DNA from: Streptococcus pantholopis
GTDB taxonomy: Bacteria; Bacillota; Bacilli; Lactobacillales; Streptococcaceae
Direction of reading: 5' to 3'
Assembly: GCF_001642085.1 (NCBI RefSeq)
Contig: NZ_CP014699.1
Location: forward strand, 1,736,001-1,800,000
Length of the DNA stretch: 64,000 bases
Under the pieces are notes generated by a model. It saw only the letters and a program-made list of their open reading frames with translations. It was not told where the DNA came from and ran no database searches. Shown piece after piece: positions 21,692 to 32,083 of this stretch. Each line of letters opens with the position of its first letter. Within the stretch, counting starts at the first letter, position 1. The position numbers were made by a program, and so were the translations under genes.

Positions 21692-24331
21692 TTACTTCGC
21701 TTCATACCAAGTTTGACCGGCGCTTTCATCAGCGACCAGCGGCACTGACAGCTCAATGGCGGTTTCCATGGTTTGCTTAACCAAGTTTTTGACTGTTTCC
21801 AGTTCATCTTTTGGCACCTGCAGAACAATTTCATCATGGACCTGCAGCAGCATCTTGCTCTGTAAACCAGCGGCCTCCAAAGCCCGATCCAGATTAATCA
21901 TGGCAATCTTCAAAATATCAGCTGCACTGCCTTGAATAGGTGAATTAATGGCTGTTCGTTCCGCAAAATTTCGAATATTGAAATTGCGCGAATTAATATC
22001 AGGAAGCTCCCGCCGCCGTTTAAAGAGAGTTTCGACATAGCCCTTGTCTTTGGCTTCACGCACCACTCTTTCCATATAGTGCTTAATTCCGGGATAACGT
22101 TCAAAATAAGTATCAATGTACTGTTTAGCGCGTTTCCGCGGAATTCCCAAATTATTAGCCAAGCCGTAGTCAGAAATGCCATAGACAATCCCAAAATTGA
22201 CAGCCTTAGCATTACGGCGGTCATTGGGGGTAACCTCTTCTGCCTTTCCAATACCAAAGACCCGCATGGCCGTGGAAGTATGGATATCAGCCCCTTCTCT
22301 AAAGGCAGCAATTAAATGTTCATCCTGCGAAATATGGGCTAAAACCCGCAGCTCAATCTGCGAGTAATCAGAACTCAGCAGCAGCGCATCCTTTTCGTCG
22401 GGCACAAAGGCCTTACGAATCAGCCGCCCCTGCTCTAAGCGGATAGGAATATTCTGCAAATTGGGATCGACACTGGACAGACGTCCGGTCTGAGTGAGAT
22501 CCTGCAAATAGCGGGTATGTATCTTACCATCAGACTGGATAAAATCCTGCAGGCCGACAATATAGGTTGACTGGAGCTTAGCAACCTGCCGGTATTCCAA
22601 AATCTTTGAAACAACCGGAGAAATGGGAGCCAAACGCTCTAAAACATCAACAGCTGTAGAATAGCCTGTTTTTGTTTTTTTTGTCATAGACAGAGGCAGC
22701 TGAAGTTTATCAAAAAGAATCTCTCCCAGCTGTTTGGGTGAGTTGATGTTAAACTCTGTTCCTGCCAGGTCATAAATTTCCTGAGTCAGTGCGTCAATCG
22801 CCTTCTGATTAGCGGACTCCATTTCCTTCAAAGTCGATTTCTGGACCGCAATACCTGCGATTTCCATCTTAGCCAGAACATCAGCCAGAGGCAGCTCCAT
22901 ATCAAAAAGTAAGTTCTGCTGTTCATTCTGCGCCAGTTTATCCAGCATCACTTTTTCAGATTCCTGCAAGACCCTGATTTTTTTGGCTAAATGGGCAAGC
23001 AAGCTGTCTTTTTCAGGGACAGCACGCTTGACTCCCTTGCCGTAAACGGCAATGTCTGTTTCCAGCGGCAGGTCTGTGTAGAGGCGGGCAATAGTCGAAA
23101 TATCGTTATTTTCAACAGTTGAAAGTAAGTACTTAGCCAGCCTGCTGTCAAAAGCGGCCTGCGGCAAATCAATTCCCAGACGGCTGAGCAGAACTTTGCT
23201 GCGCTTAAAGTCATAGGTCTTAATCGGACGGGACAACGCCTTTTTGAAAAGCGGTTCCTCCAGCAAAGTCAAATCAGCTGAAGCATAAATAGTCCGCTCA
23301 TTCCCCCAAGCAAAGCCGATAATCGGTTCAACATGGTAATTCTCTCCCAATACTTCAAAGTAGAAATACTGGTCATCTGTAAACATTTCTTCGGTCAGAC
23401 GGCTGACTTCTGTATAGGCAGCGGCAAAACTTTCCTGAGGAGTCTTGCCATCCAGGGCAGCCTTAAACTGTTTGAACTCCATTTCATCATAAAAGCTGAG
23501 CAATTCCTGAGTATTGGGGCCATCATAGAGGATATCATCAAGACCGATAGCAATCGGTACCTGCGTATCAATAGTCGCCAGTCTTTTAGACAGAAAGGCC
23601 TGTTCTTTATCATTAATGAGGTTTTCCTTCATTTTAGAAGCCTTGAAACTCTCAAGATTCTCATAGACCCCCTCTAAACTGCCATAATCGCCCAGCAGTC
23701 TCAGACCCGTTTTCTCTCCAATCTTGGTTACTCCGGGAATATTATCAGACTTATCCCCCATCAAGGCTTTAAGATCGATAAACTGTTCAGGAGTAATCCC
23801 CATCTTTTCCTTGAGATAGGCTGGTGTATACTGCTCAAACTCAGCCACCCCTTTTTTTGAAATCTCAACCACCGTATTGCTATCTGTCAGCTGAATGAGA
23901 TCGCGGTCCCCGCTGACAATCGTCACCTCATATTGTTCCCCGTTTTCAGCCAGCTTATCCAGTGTCCCGATAATATCATCAGCTTCATAATTTGCCAGTT
24001 CATAAGAAGCAATTCCTAAGCCCTTGAGCATATCGCGAATATAAGGGAGCTGTTCGCGAAATTCGTCCGGTGTCTTAGCTCGGCCGGCTTTATATTCTGC
24101 AAATATCTCTGTCCGGAAAGTTGTTTTTCCCGCATCAAAGGCCACTAAAACATGGGTCGGCTGCACACGCTCAAGCAAATGATTCAGCATCAGATGAAAA
24201 CCATAAATAGCATTCGTATGCAGACCAGAGCGGTTTTTAAAGCGATCAATCTGATTGTAGAGGGCAAAGAAAGCCCGATAAGCCACAGAAGAACCGTCAA
24301 TTAAAAGTAATTTTTTCTTCTTATCTTTCAT
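21692..24331 (-). CDS. polA: DNA polymerase I
   Basis: Repair and Okazaki-fragment processing polymerase. It is 879 residues. The N-terminal 5' nuclease domain (1-~290) has LLIDGSSVAYRAFFAL, YEADDIIGTLDKLAE and LMGDKSDNIPGV. The middle exonuclease-like domain (~310-470) lacks clear acidic metal ligands, as usual in Gram-positive PolI, so it is probably inactive. Polymerase motifs: DYSQIELRVLAHIS (A), RRNAKAVNFGIVYGIS (B), QVHDEIVLQVP (C). Start MKDKKKKLLLIDGSS is the family start. Confidence 0.97.
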   Translation of the reverse strand: MKDKKKKLLLIDGSSVAYRAFFALYNQIDRFKNRSGLHTNAIYGFHLMLNHLLERVQPTHVLVAFDAGKTTFRTEIFAEYKAGRAKTPDEFREQLPYIRDMLKGLGIASYELANYEADDIIGTLDKLAENGEQYEVTIVSGDRDLIQLTDSNTVVEISKKGVAEFEQYTPAYLKEKMGITPEQFIDLKALMGDKSDNIPGVTKIGEKTGLRLLGDYGSLEGVYENLESFKASKMKENLINDKEQAFLSKRLATIDTQVPIAIGLDDILYDGPNTQELLSFYDEMEFKQFKAALDGKTPQESFAAAYTEVSRLTEEMFTDDQYFYFEVLGENYHVEPIIGFAWGNERTIYASADLTLLEEPLFKKALSRPIKTYDFKRSKVLLSRLGIDLPQAAFDSRLAKYLLSTVENNDISTIARLYTDLPLETDIAVYGKGVKRAVPEKDSLLAHLAKKIRVLQESEKVMLDKLAQNEQQNLLFDMELPLADVLAKMEIAGIAVQKSTLKEMESANQKAIDALTQEIYDLAGTEFNINSPKQLGEILFDKLQLPLSMTKKTKTGYSTAVDVLERLAPISPVVSKILEYRQVAKLQSTYIVGLQDFIQSDGKIHTRYLQDLTQTGRLSSVDPNLQNIPIRLEQGRLIRKAFVPDEKDALLLSSDYSQIELRVLAHISQDEHLIAAFREGADIHTSTAMRVFGIGKAEEVTPNDRRNAKAVNFGIVYGISDYGLANNLGIPRKRAKQYIDTYFERYPGIKHYMERVVREAKDKGYVETLFKRRRELPDINSRNFNIRNFAERTAINSPIQGSAADILKIAMINLDRALEAAGLQSKMLLQVHDEIVLQVPKDELETVKNLVKQTMETAIELSVPLVADESAGQTWYEAK

Positions 24332-24657
24332 AGCTTTATTATAACACTTCCAACAGGCATTTGCTATTGGGACCTACCGCATGCGGCCTGACTTTTGGAA
24401 AGTCCTTGCCGCTGTTTTGTCTTCTTTCCTCTCTGCAATCTGCCTGCAGCATTGTGCAGCAAGCACTTCCTGTTATTATTTATTCATAAATAAAAAACAG
24501 AAACTTAACGTTTAAGCCTCTGTCTTATGATTTGAAGCGGTCTGTAACTGGCTGAAAATGGGCAAGACACTGTCTCTCTGGCTTAAGCACTAAACCTTTA
24601 TCTCTCTAGAGCCAACCGTTAAGGACCCTAAAACGCCCATCTGGAGCACAAGCTTTT
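24332..24657. other. Gap between HTH gene and polA, with terminator
   Basis: No gene is seen in 326 nt. The minus strand has a terminator at 24491-24522: CAGAGGCTTAA pairs with TTAAGTTTCTG (two G-U pairs) and is followed by TTTTTTATTT. It would end the membrane-protein/HTH transcript, though it is 135 nt past the stop. The polA promoter should lie near 24335-24400; no clear boxes seen. Confidence 0.55.
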
Positions 24658-24873
24658 TTAGCTGTCCTCTTTCTCATTAAGCTGAAAAATATCTTCCACA
24701 GGCAGCTGAAAGATAGCTGCGATTTTAAGAGCCAACTCAAGGGAAGGATTATAGCGATTATTTTCCAAATGCACTATTGTTTCCCGCCGGACCCCTACCA
24801 GCTGAGCCAGCTCTTGCTGGCTCAATTTCCGAGACTTCCGCAGTTCTTTAAGATGCGTTCGAATATTAGCCAC
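24658..24873 (-). CDS. Small XRE-family HTH regulator
   Basis: It is 71 residues, essentially one helix-turn-helix: IRTHLKELRKSRKLSQQELA, LVGVRRETIVHLENNRYNP, SLELALKIAAIFQLPVEDIF. I place the start at a GTG (24873) with GGGGTGG upstream; it begins two bases past the stop of the membrane protein gene. Such pairs, a short Cro/CI-like regulator coupled to a multi-TM protein, are common in Firmicutes and the regulator often controls its own operon. Target unknown. Confidence 0.8.
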   Translation of the reverse strand: MANIRTHLKELRKSRKLSQQELAQLVGVRRETIVHLENNRYNPSLELALKIAAIFQLPVEDIFQLNEKEDS

Positions 24874-24874
24874 A

Positions 24875-25456
24875 TTAACCACCCCGCTTTTCAAAAGCAT
24901 AAAAAGCGATATCAAAGATCAAAACCATCGCCGCACTAAAGACGAGAACCATACCGGCAGTCAGAATAAAAGGAACAAAGAAGGTTACAAGGCTCAAAAC
25001 CATTAAACTGACTAGCATTAAAAGCAGAGTTAGCGAGGCCGCTTTTGCTAAATTAGCATAAAACCGGTCATCCGGATACTCATCAACTTTCTTAAAAGCA
25101 AAATACAAAGCCAGACCAACAAGAACTAATAAAGCAAGCCCTAAGAACAGATGTTTTATCCAAACAGGGTTCGACGCTGGCGAAAGCACCCAAATGCCTT
25201 TGACGTAAATCGCCGAGGCTGTCAAGATGGTAACAGTATAAAGCTTTTCAGTTAAACCGAAATAGCGCTTTTGCTGTTCTTTTGTCCCATCCAGCACCCT
25301 TAACTTCAGCATGATAAAAAAGCAGACAGTCTGAAGCAGCATAACAGCCAAAAGAGAAAGCGGCTTGATCCATGACGGATGAGACGGAGGCATAATGAAC
25401 CAAAGGAGAGCCATAGTAGACAGCCAAGGAATAATAAAATAGGTAACGTATTTCAT
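24875..25456 (-). CDS. Multi-TM membrane protein coupled to HTH regulator
   Basis: It is 193 residues from MKYVTYFIIPWLSTMALLWF; ATG 25456 has AAGGA eight bases away. Six hydrophobic helices can be counted (for example SLLAVMLLQTVCFFIMLKL and LFLGLALLVLVGLALYFAF), linked by short loops. Family not recognised with confidence. Its stop adjoins the GTG start of the HTH gene, so the two are cotranscribed and probably act together. Confidence 0.7.
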   Translation of the reverse strand: MKYVTYFIIPWLSTMALLWFIMPPSHPSWIKPLSLLAVMLLQTVCFFIMLKLRVLDGTKEQQKRYFGLTEKLYTVTILTASAIYVKGIWVLSPASNPVWIKHLFLGLALLVLVGLALYFAFKKVDEYPDDRFYANLAKAASLTLLLMLVSLMVLSLVTFFVPFILTAGMVLVFSAAMVLIFDIAFYAFEKRGG

Positions 25457-25756
25457 AATAAACATCCTTTCTAATAGCTGGCTTCGACCAACCAAACTGC
25501 GCTGCGGTGAGACTGACAGCAAGCAAATAGGCTTAAAAGAAGCACTTGACAGCGGCTGTACAGCCTCTCCTATCAACAGAAAAACTACTGTAAAATTATC
25601 CGATGCTTTCATAGGCAACTAAACAAGGCCGGTTTCTTATTTCTGTTATAAATATATCACATTATACAGCCAGTGTCAAGGAAAAAGTTAATTATTTATA
25701 ACAAAAAAATGAGAACAGCTGGCAAACACATAAGCCCCCTTTTTGAAAGCAGAAAA

Positions 25757-25799
25757 GCGGGGAAACAACCGGCTTTCGAAATCACGATTGTTTCCCCGC
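25757..25799 (-). terminator. Terminator of busAB
   Basis: A perfect 12-bp stem, GCGGGGAAACAA at 25757-25768 with TTGTTTCCCCGC at 25788-25799, lies 35-75 nt past the busAB stop. On the minus strand it is followed by TTTTCTG, a modest T-run. Confidence 0.75.
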
Positions 25800-25832
25800 T
25801 CTTTTGACAAGTTTGCCTGTACTGACGAGGCC

Positions 25833-27569
25833 CTATTTAGTCCATTCAGCGACCTTATCCTGATTGTCCGCAATCCAATTTTTGGCTGCTTCAGAAGGGG
25901 ATGTGCCGTCGCTGATATCCAGCATCACAGACTGCATATCCTCTGAAGTCCAGCTGAAACGATCAATAATCTGATAGGCTTTAGCATTATCGTCTTTCAG
26001 CCCCTCTCTGGCAATAGTATGAATATCTTCGGATCCACCGTAAACCCCCTCAGGGTCTTCCAGCATAGTCAAATCATATTTGGCGAAAATCCAGTGCGGA
26101 GTCCAGGCTGTAATGACAATATCCTGCTGATTCTTGATGGCTTGCTCCAATGAGGTCACCATTGCACCTGTCGATGAAGGGGTCAGCTTCCAACTGGAAA
26201 GATTAGAATAAGTCTCAAGCGCTTTTTCTGTACCGGACATAATTCCTGCTCCAGGCTCAATGCCTACAATCTCAGAGCTGGCTTGGTCCGTTAAGTCAGA
26301 AATACTCTTGATATTCATGTAGGCAGGAACAGCTAAACTCAGACTGGTCCCTTTTAAGTTAGCCCCTAGATCATCCAACTGTTCCTTATACTGAGCATAC
26401 TGCTCTCCATGTGTCGTTGGCAGCCAGGCACTGACAGAAGCATCAACATCGCCTTCTGCAACAGACTTCCACATGACTGTATTATCCAGAGGAACAATCT
26501 CAACAGCATAGCCTTCTTCTTTTAGCACTTCTGCCAGCACATTGGTCGAAGCCACTTCTGAGTCCCATTCTACATAAGCCAGTGTCACCTTCTCTTTTTG
26601 CTCTCCCTGACTGTTCATGAAAGCTTGTACCGCACCGGTAATCAGAAAAGCAAGCAGCAGCACAGGGGTAATGAATTTCTGCCATCTAGGCTGCTTGGCC
26701 TGGCTTCTGTTTGATGTGCTCAGATTTTGCGTGAAGCGGTCAATCACAATAGCTAAAATAACCAAGGCTAAACCGTTGACAAAACCTTCTCCGACTTCTG
26801 CCCGCTGCAGAGCCGACAGTACGCCGTTCCCGAGCCCGGGTGCCCCGATCATCGAAGCCGTTACAACCATAGACAGTGACAGCATGATGGTCTGGTTAAT
26901 CCCTGCCATAATTGTATTTTTAGCAAGAGGAAGCTCAACTTTAAACAGCTTTTGGACATCGGTGCTCCCAAAGGCATCCGAAGCTTCAATCAGCTCTGTC
27001 GGTATCTCGCGAATGCCCAGATTCGTGAAACGGACGGTAGGCGGCAAGGCAAAGATAACAGAAGCAAAGACCCCAGGTACCATACCGATGCCAAAGAAAG
27101 CAACTGCAGGAATGAGATAAACAAAGGCCGGCATTGTCTGCATGAAGTCCAAAATAGGATTGATTACCCTTTTAGCACCCTCGCTTTTAGCCATCCAAAT
27201 CCCTAGAGGGACCCCAAGGACAATCGAAATAATACTTGAAAGCAGAACCAAGGTAAAGGTATTGATCATATCTCCCCACAGTTCTTGATTGTAAATGTAC
27301 AGCAGACCGATAGCTGTTAACACCGTAAAACCCCAGCGGCGTTTTGAGATAATATATGCCAGAACTACAATAATGACCATCAGCAGCCAAGGATTGATAA
27401 AGGTCAGCGTATCCGATATAAAATCCATAAGTCCGCTGCCAATGGCTTGAAGAACATTGAAAAAGCCTGAAAAAACATCTGTTATCCAGTCAACAATCCG
27501 GTCAACCCAATCGGCAACCGGCAGTTTAGCCAGACCTATACTTACCAAACTTTGTAATAAAATACTCAA
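25833..27569 (-). CDS. busAB: Glycine betaine ABC transporter, fused permease and binding protein
   Basis: Osmoprotectant uptake. It is 578 residues: a scaffold TM and permease domain (~1-300, with FMQTMPAFVYLIPAVAFFGI and the EAA-type loop GSTDVQKLFKVELPLAKN), then a TM and an extracellular substrate-binding domain (~325-578, EKVTLAYVEWDSEVASTNVL; aromatic residues SVSAWLPTTHGE and TAWTPHWIFAKYDL form the betaine cage). The fused layout is that of OpuA/BusAB. The start codon is TTG at 27569, with GGGAGAG upstream. It follows busAA by 20 nt. Expression is probably controlled by BusR. Confidence 0.93.
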   Translation of the reverse strand: MSILLQSLVSIGLAKLPVADWVDRIVDWITDVFSGFFNVLQAIGSGLMDFISDTLTFINPWLLMVIIVVLAYIISKRRWGFTVLTAIGLLYIYNQELWGDMINTFTLVLLSSIISIVLGVPLGIWMAKSEGAKRVINPILDFMQTMPAFVYLIPAVAFFGIGMVPGVFASVIFALPPTVRFTNLGIREIPTELIEASDAFGSTDVQKLFKVELPLAKNTIMAGINQTIMLSLSMVVTASMIGAPGLGNGVLSALQRAEVGEGFVNGLALVILAIVIDRFTQNLSTSNRSQAKQPRWQKFITPVLLLAFLITGAVQAFMNSQGEQKEKVTLAYVEWDSEVASTNVLAEVLKEEGYAVEIVPLDNTVMWKSVAEGDVDASVSAWLPTTHGEQYAQYKEQLDDLGANLKGTSLSLAVPAYMNIKSISDLTDQASSEIVGIEPGAGIMSGTEKALETYSNLSSWKLTPSSTGAMVTSLEQAIKNQQDIVITAWTPHWIFAKYDLTMLEDPEGVYGGSEDIHTIAREGLKDDNAKAYQIIDRFSWTSEDMQSVMLDISDGTSPSEAAKNWIADNQDKVAEWTK

Positions 27570-27589
27570 CTTTCTCTCCCTTCGCCCTT

Positions 27590-28780
27590 CTATTCCTCTT
27601 CAAGACCTTGCTTAGTCAAAGCTTCAATGACTCGGCCCTTAATAATAACACCGACCAGTCTGTCTTTATCAATAACTGCAATCGGCGCAGCCGAATCATA
27701 AATCAAAGGCAGGATATCCGTTAAAACAGTGTCTTTGCTAATCGTCCGAATATCAGGATCCACACAATCAGCCAGAGCCGTTTTATTTTTTCTGGCTTCG
27801 TAAGCGGCCTCAGCCGTAATGGTTCCAAGGAGTTTCCGTTTGCGGTTAATCGCTAAAAGCATACTGACTTCTTCAGTGTCCATCCGCTTGAGTGCCACAT
27901 TGGGACCATCAATGTCAACGTTAGTTGTAATCGGCTTAATCATGATGTTCTGTGCGGTCAAAACTTTAGAACGGTCAACATCTTCAACGAATTCACGGAC
28001 AAAATCATTAGCAGGCTGGGTCAGAAAATCTTCCCCTGTCCCAATCTGTATAATTTCCCCATCTTTCATCAAAGCAATACGGTCCCCCAGACGCAGAGCC
28101 TCATTAAGATCATGAGTGATAAAAATAATGGTTTTTTGTACACGGTCCTGCAAGTCGATCAGCTCATCCTGCATTTCTTTACGAATCAGTGGGTCTAAAG
28201 CCGAAAAAGCTTCGTCCATCAAGAGGATTTCTGGGTCATTGGCCAAGGCACGTGCCAGTCCAACCCGCTGCTGCATACCGCCCGAAAGCTGATCGGGGTA
28301 CTGATCTTTAAAAGCAAGCAAATTAGAATTTTCTAAGGCCTGCTCAGCCATCTGCTGCCGCTCCTCCTTAGGCACTCCGCGCAGCTCTAAACCATATTCA
28401 GTATTTTCTAAAATCGTTTTATGCGGAAAAAGACCGAAATTTTGGAAAACCATATTGACAGAATGCCGGCGGATTTCCCGAAGCTCTGCAGCATTCATTT
28501 TGGCAATATCCTGTCCGTTCAGATAAATATCCCCTGACGAAGGGTCAATCAGGCGGTTCAGCAGACGGACTAATGTTGATTTTCCGCTGCCGGACAGTCC
28601 CATAATCACGAAGATTTCCCCTTCTTTAACCGTAAAATTAGCATCATAAACGCCGACTGTACAGCCAGTCTTCTCCAGAATCTCCGTCTTACTTTTTTCT
28701 TGCTTAACCATTTCCAGAGCAGCTTTTTGCCTTTTCCCAAAAATCTTAGTTAAGTGTTTAACTTCAAGAATATTTCCCAT
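27590..28780 (-). CDS. busAA: Glycine betaine ABC transporter ATPase with CBS domains
   Basis: ATP-driving subunit of the BusA/OpuA osmolyte importer. It is 396 residues. Walker [10 protein letters not shown] (~60-68), Q-loop FQNFGLFPH, signature [15 protein letters not shown], Walker [15 protein letters not shown]. The C-terminal ~270-396 contain two CBS repeats ([37 protein letters not shown]), which in OpuA sense ionic strength and can bind c-di-AMP. ATG 28780 has AAGGA. First gene of the operon, behind a promoter overlapped by a palindrome. Confidence 0.95.
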   Translation of the reverse strand: MGNILEVKHLTKIFGKRQKAALEMVKQEKSKTEILEKTGCTVGVYDANFTVKEGEIFVIMGLSGSGKSTLVRLLNRLIDPSSGDIYLNGQDIAKMNAAELREIRRHSVNMVFQNFGLFPHKTILENTEYGLELRGVPKEERQQMAEQALENSNLLAFKDQYPDQLSGGMQQRVGLARALANDPEILLMDEAFSALDPLIRKEMQDELIDLQDRVQKTIIFITHDLNEALRLGDRIALMKDGEIIQIGTGEDFLTQPANDFVREFVEDVDRSKVLTAQNIMIKPITTNVDIDGPNVALKRMDTEEVSMLLAINRKRKLLGTITAEAAYEARKNKTALADCVDPDIRTISKDTVLTDILPLIYDSAAPIAVIDKDRLVGVIIKGRVIEALTKQGLEEE

Positions 28781-28893
28781 ATTTGTCCTTTCTTAAAATG
28801 ATGGAAAGTCTGTTTATTATTTTGAAAGAGACATGTTATCAAACTACTGTCTCTAAAAAAAGAAACTGTTGTAGGAATCAACAGAACATTTTT

Positions 28894-28945
28894 ATTTTAT
28901 CATATGTGGTCACTTTCTGTCAACCGACAGACAGAGAACCCACAT
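28894..28945 (-). promoter_or_regulatory. busA promoter with palindromic operator
   Basis: On the minus strand TTGACA (28918-28923) and TAAAAT (28894-28899) are 18 bp apart. A nested inverted repeat overlaps the -35: TCTGTC/GACAGA inside (28916-28931) and ATGTGG/CCACAT outside (28904-28945). A repressor bound here would block polymerase. BusR, encoded just upstream, is the obvious candidate. The rest of 28781-29141 shows nothing further. Confidence 0.65.
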
Positions 28946-29141
28946 CTGTTAAACAAGATGTAAAGCTAACTTTTCTGTTTTTATGATTAAATAAAAACTG
29001 CCGCAAACTTGCTTTTTAAACCACACAGATAAGTGCTGACCAGCCAAAAAAGCCGGCCAGCTGCCGACTTCATATAATGGGGCTGAAATTTAATTGTAAA
29101 ACAAAAATAACAAACCGCTGCTCTATTATCACAAAAGACCG

Positions 29142-29777
29142 TCAGCTATCCAAATTAAAAACATTCTGCATCCGCGAATAAGACAGTTCATCTCCGATAA
29201 AGTAAACAGCGTCCTCTTTCTCTAAAACAGCATAAGGTCCCGGTGAAAGAAGCAGCTCTCCCTGATGTTCAATCGCAATGATGGTGGCTCCGGTAGCCTG
29301 CCAGAGATTCAGCTCACCAAGCGGAGTTCCAAAGTGGGCACAGTCCGCATCTAACTGCAGTTCATAGGGCTCAAAAGGGAATTTTTTATTGAGAAATCTG
29401 TTTTGTGATATCAAACTATCGACCAGACCCGACAGGTGTTTTAAGTCTTTTTGCTGCTGACTGATTCCTGCACGGATTTCTTTTTTTATTTGACTGAGGG
29501 AATTAGTCATTTCATAATTTTTAAGAAATTCCTGAGCCCGCTCTTTGGAAATAATCGTTACTCCGCTGCCATGTTTAACCTCTGCGATATCCAAATCAAC
29601 CAGAATATTGATGGCTTTGCGCGCCGTCTCCGGAGAAACATTAAAATTGCTGGCCAGTGTGGAACGGGATTTTATTTTCTCCCCAACACGGTACTTCCCA
29701 GCCACAATACGTTCAGCTATCCCCACAGCTACTTGTTGGTAGCGGGCCTGAGCTTTATTCGAATGTGTTTGTGCCAT
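29142..29777 (-). CDS. busR: GntR-type osmotic regulator with RCK_C domain
   Basis: Repressor of the betaine transporter that in relatives is activated by c-di-AMP. It is 211 residues: winged helix 1-75 (RIVAGKYRVGEKIKSRSTLA; NVSPETARKAINILVDLDIA), coiled coil ~90-130 (KKEIRAGISQQQKDLKHL), and RCK_C domain ~135-211 (WQATGATIIAIEHQGELLLS; GPYAVLEKEDAVYFIGD). This order is characteristic of BusR. ATG 29777 has GGAGG. It lies directly upstream of busAA-busAB with its own transcript start. Confidence 0.92.
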   Translation of the reverse strand: MAQTHSNKAQARYQQVAVGIAERIVAGKYRVGEKIKSRSTLASNFNVSPETARKAINILVDLDIAEVKHGSGVTIISKERAQEFLKNYEMTNSLSQIKKEIRAGISQQQKDLKHLSGLVDSLISQNRFLNKKFPFEPYELQLDADCAHFGTPLGELNLWQATGATIIAIEHQGELLLSPGPYAVLEKEDAVYFIGDELSYSRMQNVFNLDS

Positions 29778-30095
29778 TTTACCTCCTTTGCCTTATTTGA
29801 TTGTTACCTTAATTGTAATGTTATTTTTCTAAATAATCAAGACATCATATTATGCTTTTGACCTAGGAAGCTGAAGCGTTTTAAGCATAGAAAAAAGGAG
29901 AACGGCAACCGTCCTCTCTTAATCTTAAGCTTCTCTGCATAAAATCTCCAGCTCCTGCTGTGAACAGGAACAGGCTGAATCAACAAACCTTTGACCTTCC
30001 AGACTTGCCTGCCTTTAAAAACAGAACACTGCCTGATTGCCGCCAGTTAATCTTTCTGTTGGTTGCAGAAAGATTAACTGTAAATACAAATCTGA
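29778..30095. other. busR promoter and tkt terminator region
   Basis: Two hairpins on the tkt side. At 30044-30080 a perfect 15-bp inverted repeat, CAGTTAATCTTTCTG with CAGAAAGATTAACTG, lacks a T-run and sits 16-52 nt past the tkt stop. At 29889-29917 GGACGG/CCGTTCTCC is followed on the minus strand by TTTTTT, a probable true terminator. The busR promoter should lie in 29785-29870, which is AT-rich; no clear boxes fixed. Confidence 0.5.
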
Positions 30096-32069
30096 CTATA
30101 AGCGCTGAACCGCTTTGATAATATGTTCAACAGTAAAACCGTACTCTTCAATCACTTGGGCAGCCGGTGCTGAAGCTCCAAAACTGTCAATTCCCAGCAC
30201 AGCCCCATCTAAGCCGACATATTTATACCAAGGCTGACTGGCAGCCATTTCGATGGCCAGCCGCCTGCGGACAGCATCAGGTAAAACAGCTTCTTTATAT
30301 TCAGGACTTTGCTTGTCAAAAAGATTGGTGGCAGGCACTGAAACAACCCGAACCTTTTCTCCTTGTTGGGCCAGTGCTTTGGCAGCCCGGACAGCTAAAT
30401 TCACTTCCGATCCTGAGGCCAGTAAAATAGTATCAAAATCCGTATCCGATTCATAAACAACATAGGCTCCTTTAGCTACCGCTGCAAAGCTTGACCCTGC
30501 CTCAACCTCTAAATTCTGCCGGCTCAAAACAAGGGCTGTCGGCCCGTTTTTAGCAGTCAGGGCATAATGCCAAGCAGCCTGTGTTTCACGCGCATCAGCC
30601 GGCCGGAAAACGGTTAGATTTGGCATAGCGCGTAAACCCGCTAAATGTTCGATCGGTTCGTGGGTCGGACCGTCTTCGCCAACAGCAATAGAGTCATGCG
30701 TAAAGACATAGGTCACCGGCAGTCCCTGCAAAGCAGACAGCCGCATAGCAGCTTTTAAATAATCCGAAAAGACAAAGAAGGTACCTCCGTAAACACGCAG
30801 ACCGCCGTGCAGGGCCATACCGTTTAAAACCGCTGCCATGGCAAATTCACGCACCCCAAACTGGATATTGCGCTCAAGCGGATGCTGCGCATCCTGTAGC
30901 TGATCTGCTTTGATGTAAGTCATATTGGAATGTGCTAAATCAGCTGATCCGCCAAGAAAATTTGGCAGAACCGCCGCTGCCGCATTGATGGCATCTTGCG
31001 AAGAAAGACGGCTGGCTTGCGAGAAACCATTTTCATAAACAGGGAAGTCAGCTTCTTGTATCGTTACCGGATCATCCCCAGCAATGATAGCATCCACTTC
31101 CTGTGCCAGTTCCGGATAAGTTTGGCGATAGCCAGTCAGCAGGTCTTCCCAGTCAGCGTAAGCAGCACTGCCGCGCATGGCAACATTTTCTTTAAAGTCA
31201 GTATAGACCTCTTCAGGAATATCAAACGGCGCATAAGACCAGCCGAGATTTTCTCTGGCTGCAGCAGCTTCCTCATTTCCCAAGGGCGCACCATGAACAG
31301 CATTTGTACCTCCTTTAGTCGGTGCACCAAAACCGATAACTGTCTTTACTTCAATCAAACTCGGTTTAGCGACGCTCTTAGCCTCACTGATAGCCAAATC
31401 AATCGCTTCAAGATTATTCCCATCTTCAACAAGACTGGTATGCCAGCCATAAGCTTCATAACGAGCCCGAATATTTTCAGTAAAGGCATCCTTGGTTTCA
31501 CCATCTAGACAGATAGCATTAGAATCATAAAGAACAATTAATTTATCAAGATTTTGCTTAGCAGCATAGGACGAAGCCTCACTGGCCACTCCTTCCATAA
31601 AATCACCATCACCGGCAATGACATAAGTGTAGTGGTCAAAAATAGGATAGCCGTCTTTATTATATTTAGCCGCCAAGAATCGTTCTGCCTGTGCTAAACC
31701 AACTGCCATTGACAGCCCCTGTCCCAAGGGTCCTGACGTTGCGTCCACACCAGCAGTATGACCGAATTCAGGATGCCCGGGCGTTTTAGACCCCCACTGA
31801 CGGAAAGCTTTCAGTTCCGACAGAGGCAGATCTTTAAAACCTGATAAATGCAGCAAGGCGTACAGCAGCATGGAGCCATGGCCGGCTGAAAGAACAAAGC
31901 GGTCACGATTCAGCCAGCCCGGCTGATTAGGATTGATGCGCAGATGTTTAGTAAAAAGACTGTAAGCCATAGGTGCAGCCCCCATGACAACACCGGGGTG
32001 ACCGGACTTCGCCTTTTCAATAGCATCAACCCCCAAAAAACGAATCGCATTAACTGATAAATCTGACAT
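30096..32069 (-). CDS. tkt: Transketolase
   Basis: Thiamine-dependent transfer of two-carbon units between pentose and triose/hexose phosphates. It is 657 residues from [23 protein letters not shown] 32069 has GGAGGAG, while longer readings enter a repeat array. TPP-binding motif [20 protein letters not shown] (~155), sugar-phosphate contacts [10 protein letters not shown] and [15 protein letters not shown] (~460), and the C-terminal domain from ~520. It sits beside ulaG and near phosphoketolase, all linked to D-xylulose 5-phosphate. An array unit ends 14 nt upstream of the start. Confidence 0.96.
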   Translation of the reverse strand: MSDLSVNAIRFLGVDAIEKAKSGHPGVVMGAAPMAYSLFTKHLRINPNQPGWLNRDRFVLSAGHGSMLLYALLHLSGFKDLPLSELKAFRQWGSKTPGHPEFGHTAGVDATSGPLGQGLSMAVGLAQAERFLAAKYNKDGYPIFDHYTYVIAGDGDFMEGVASEASSYAAKQNLDKLIVLYDSNAICLDGETKDAFTENIRARYEAYGWHTSLVEDGNNLEAIDLAISEAKSVAKPSLIEVKTVIGFGAPTKGGTNAVHGAPLGNEEAAAARENLGWSYAPFDIPEEVYTDFKENVAMRGSAAYADWEDLLTGYRQTYPELAQEVDAIIAGDDPVTIQEADFPVYENGFSQASRLSSQDAINAAAAVLPNFLGGSADLAHSNMTYIKADQLQDAQHPLERNIQFGVREFAMAAVLNGMALHGGLRVYGGTFFVFSDYLKAAMRLSALQGLPVTYVFTHDSIAVGEDGPTHEPIEHLAGLRAMPNLTVFRPADARETQAAWHYALTAKNGPTALVLSRQNLEVEAGSSFAAVAKGAYVVYESDTDFDTILLASGSEVNLAVRAAKALAQQGEKVRVVSVPATNLFDKQSPEYKEAVLPDAVRRRLAIEMAASQPWYKYVGLDGAVLGIDSFGASAPAAQVIEEYGFTVEHIIKAVQRL

Positions 32070-32083
32070 AAACTCCTCCTTTA

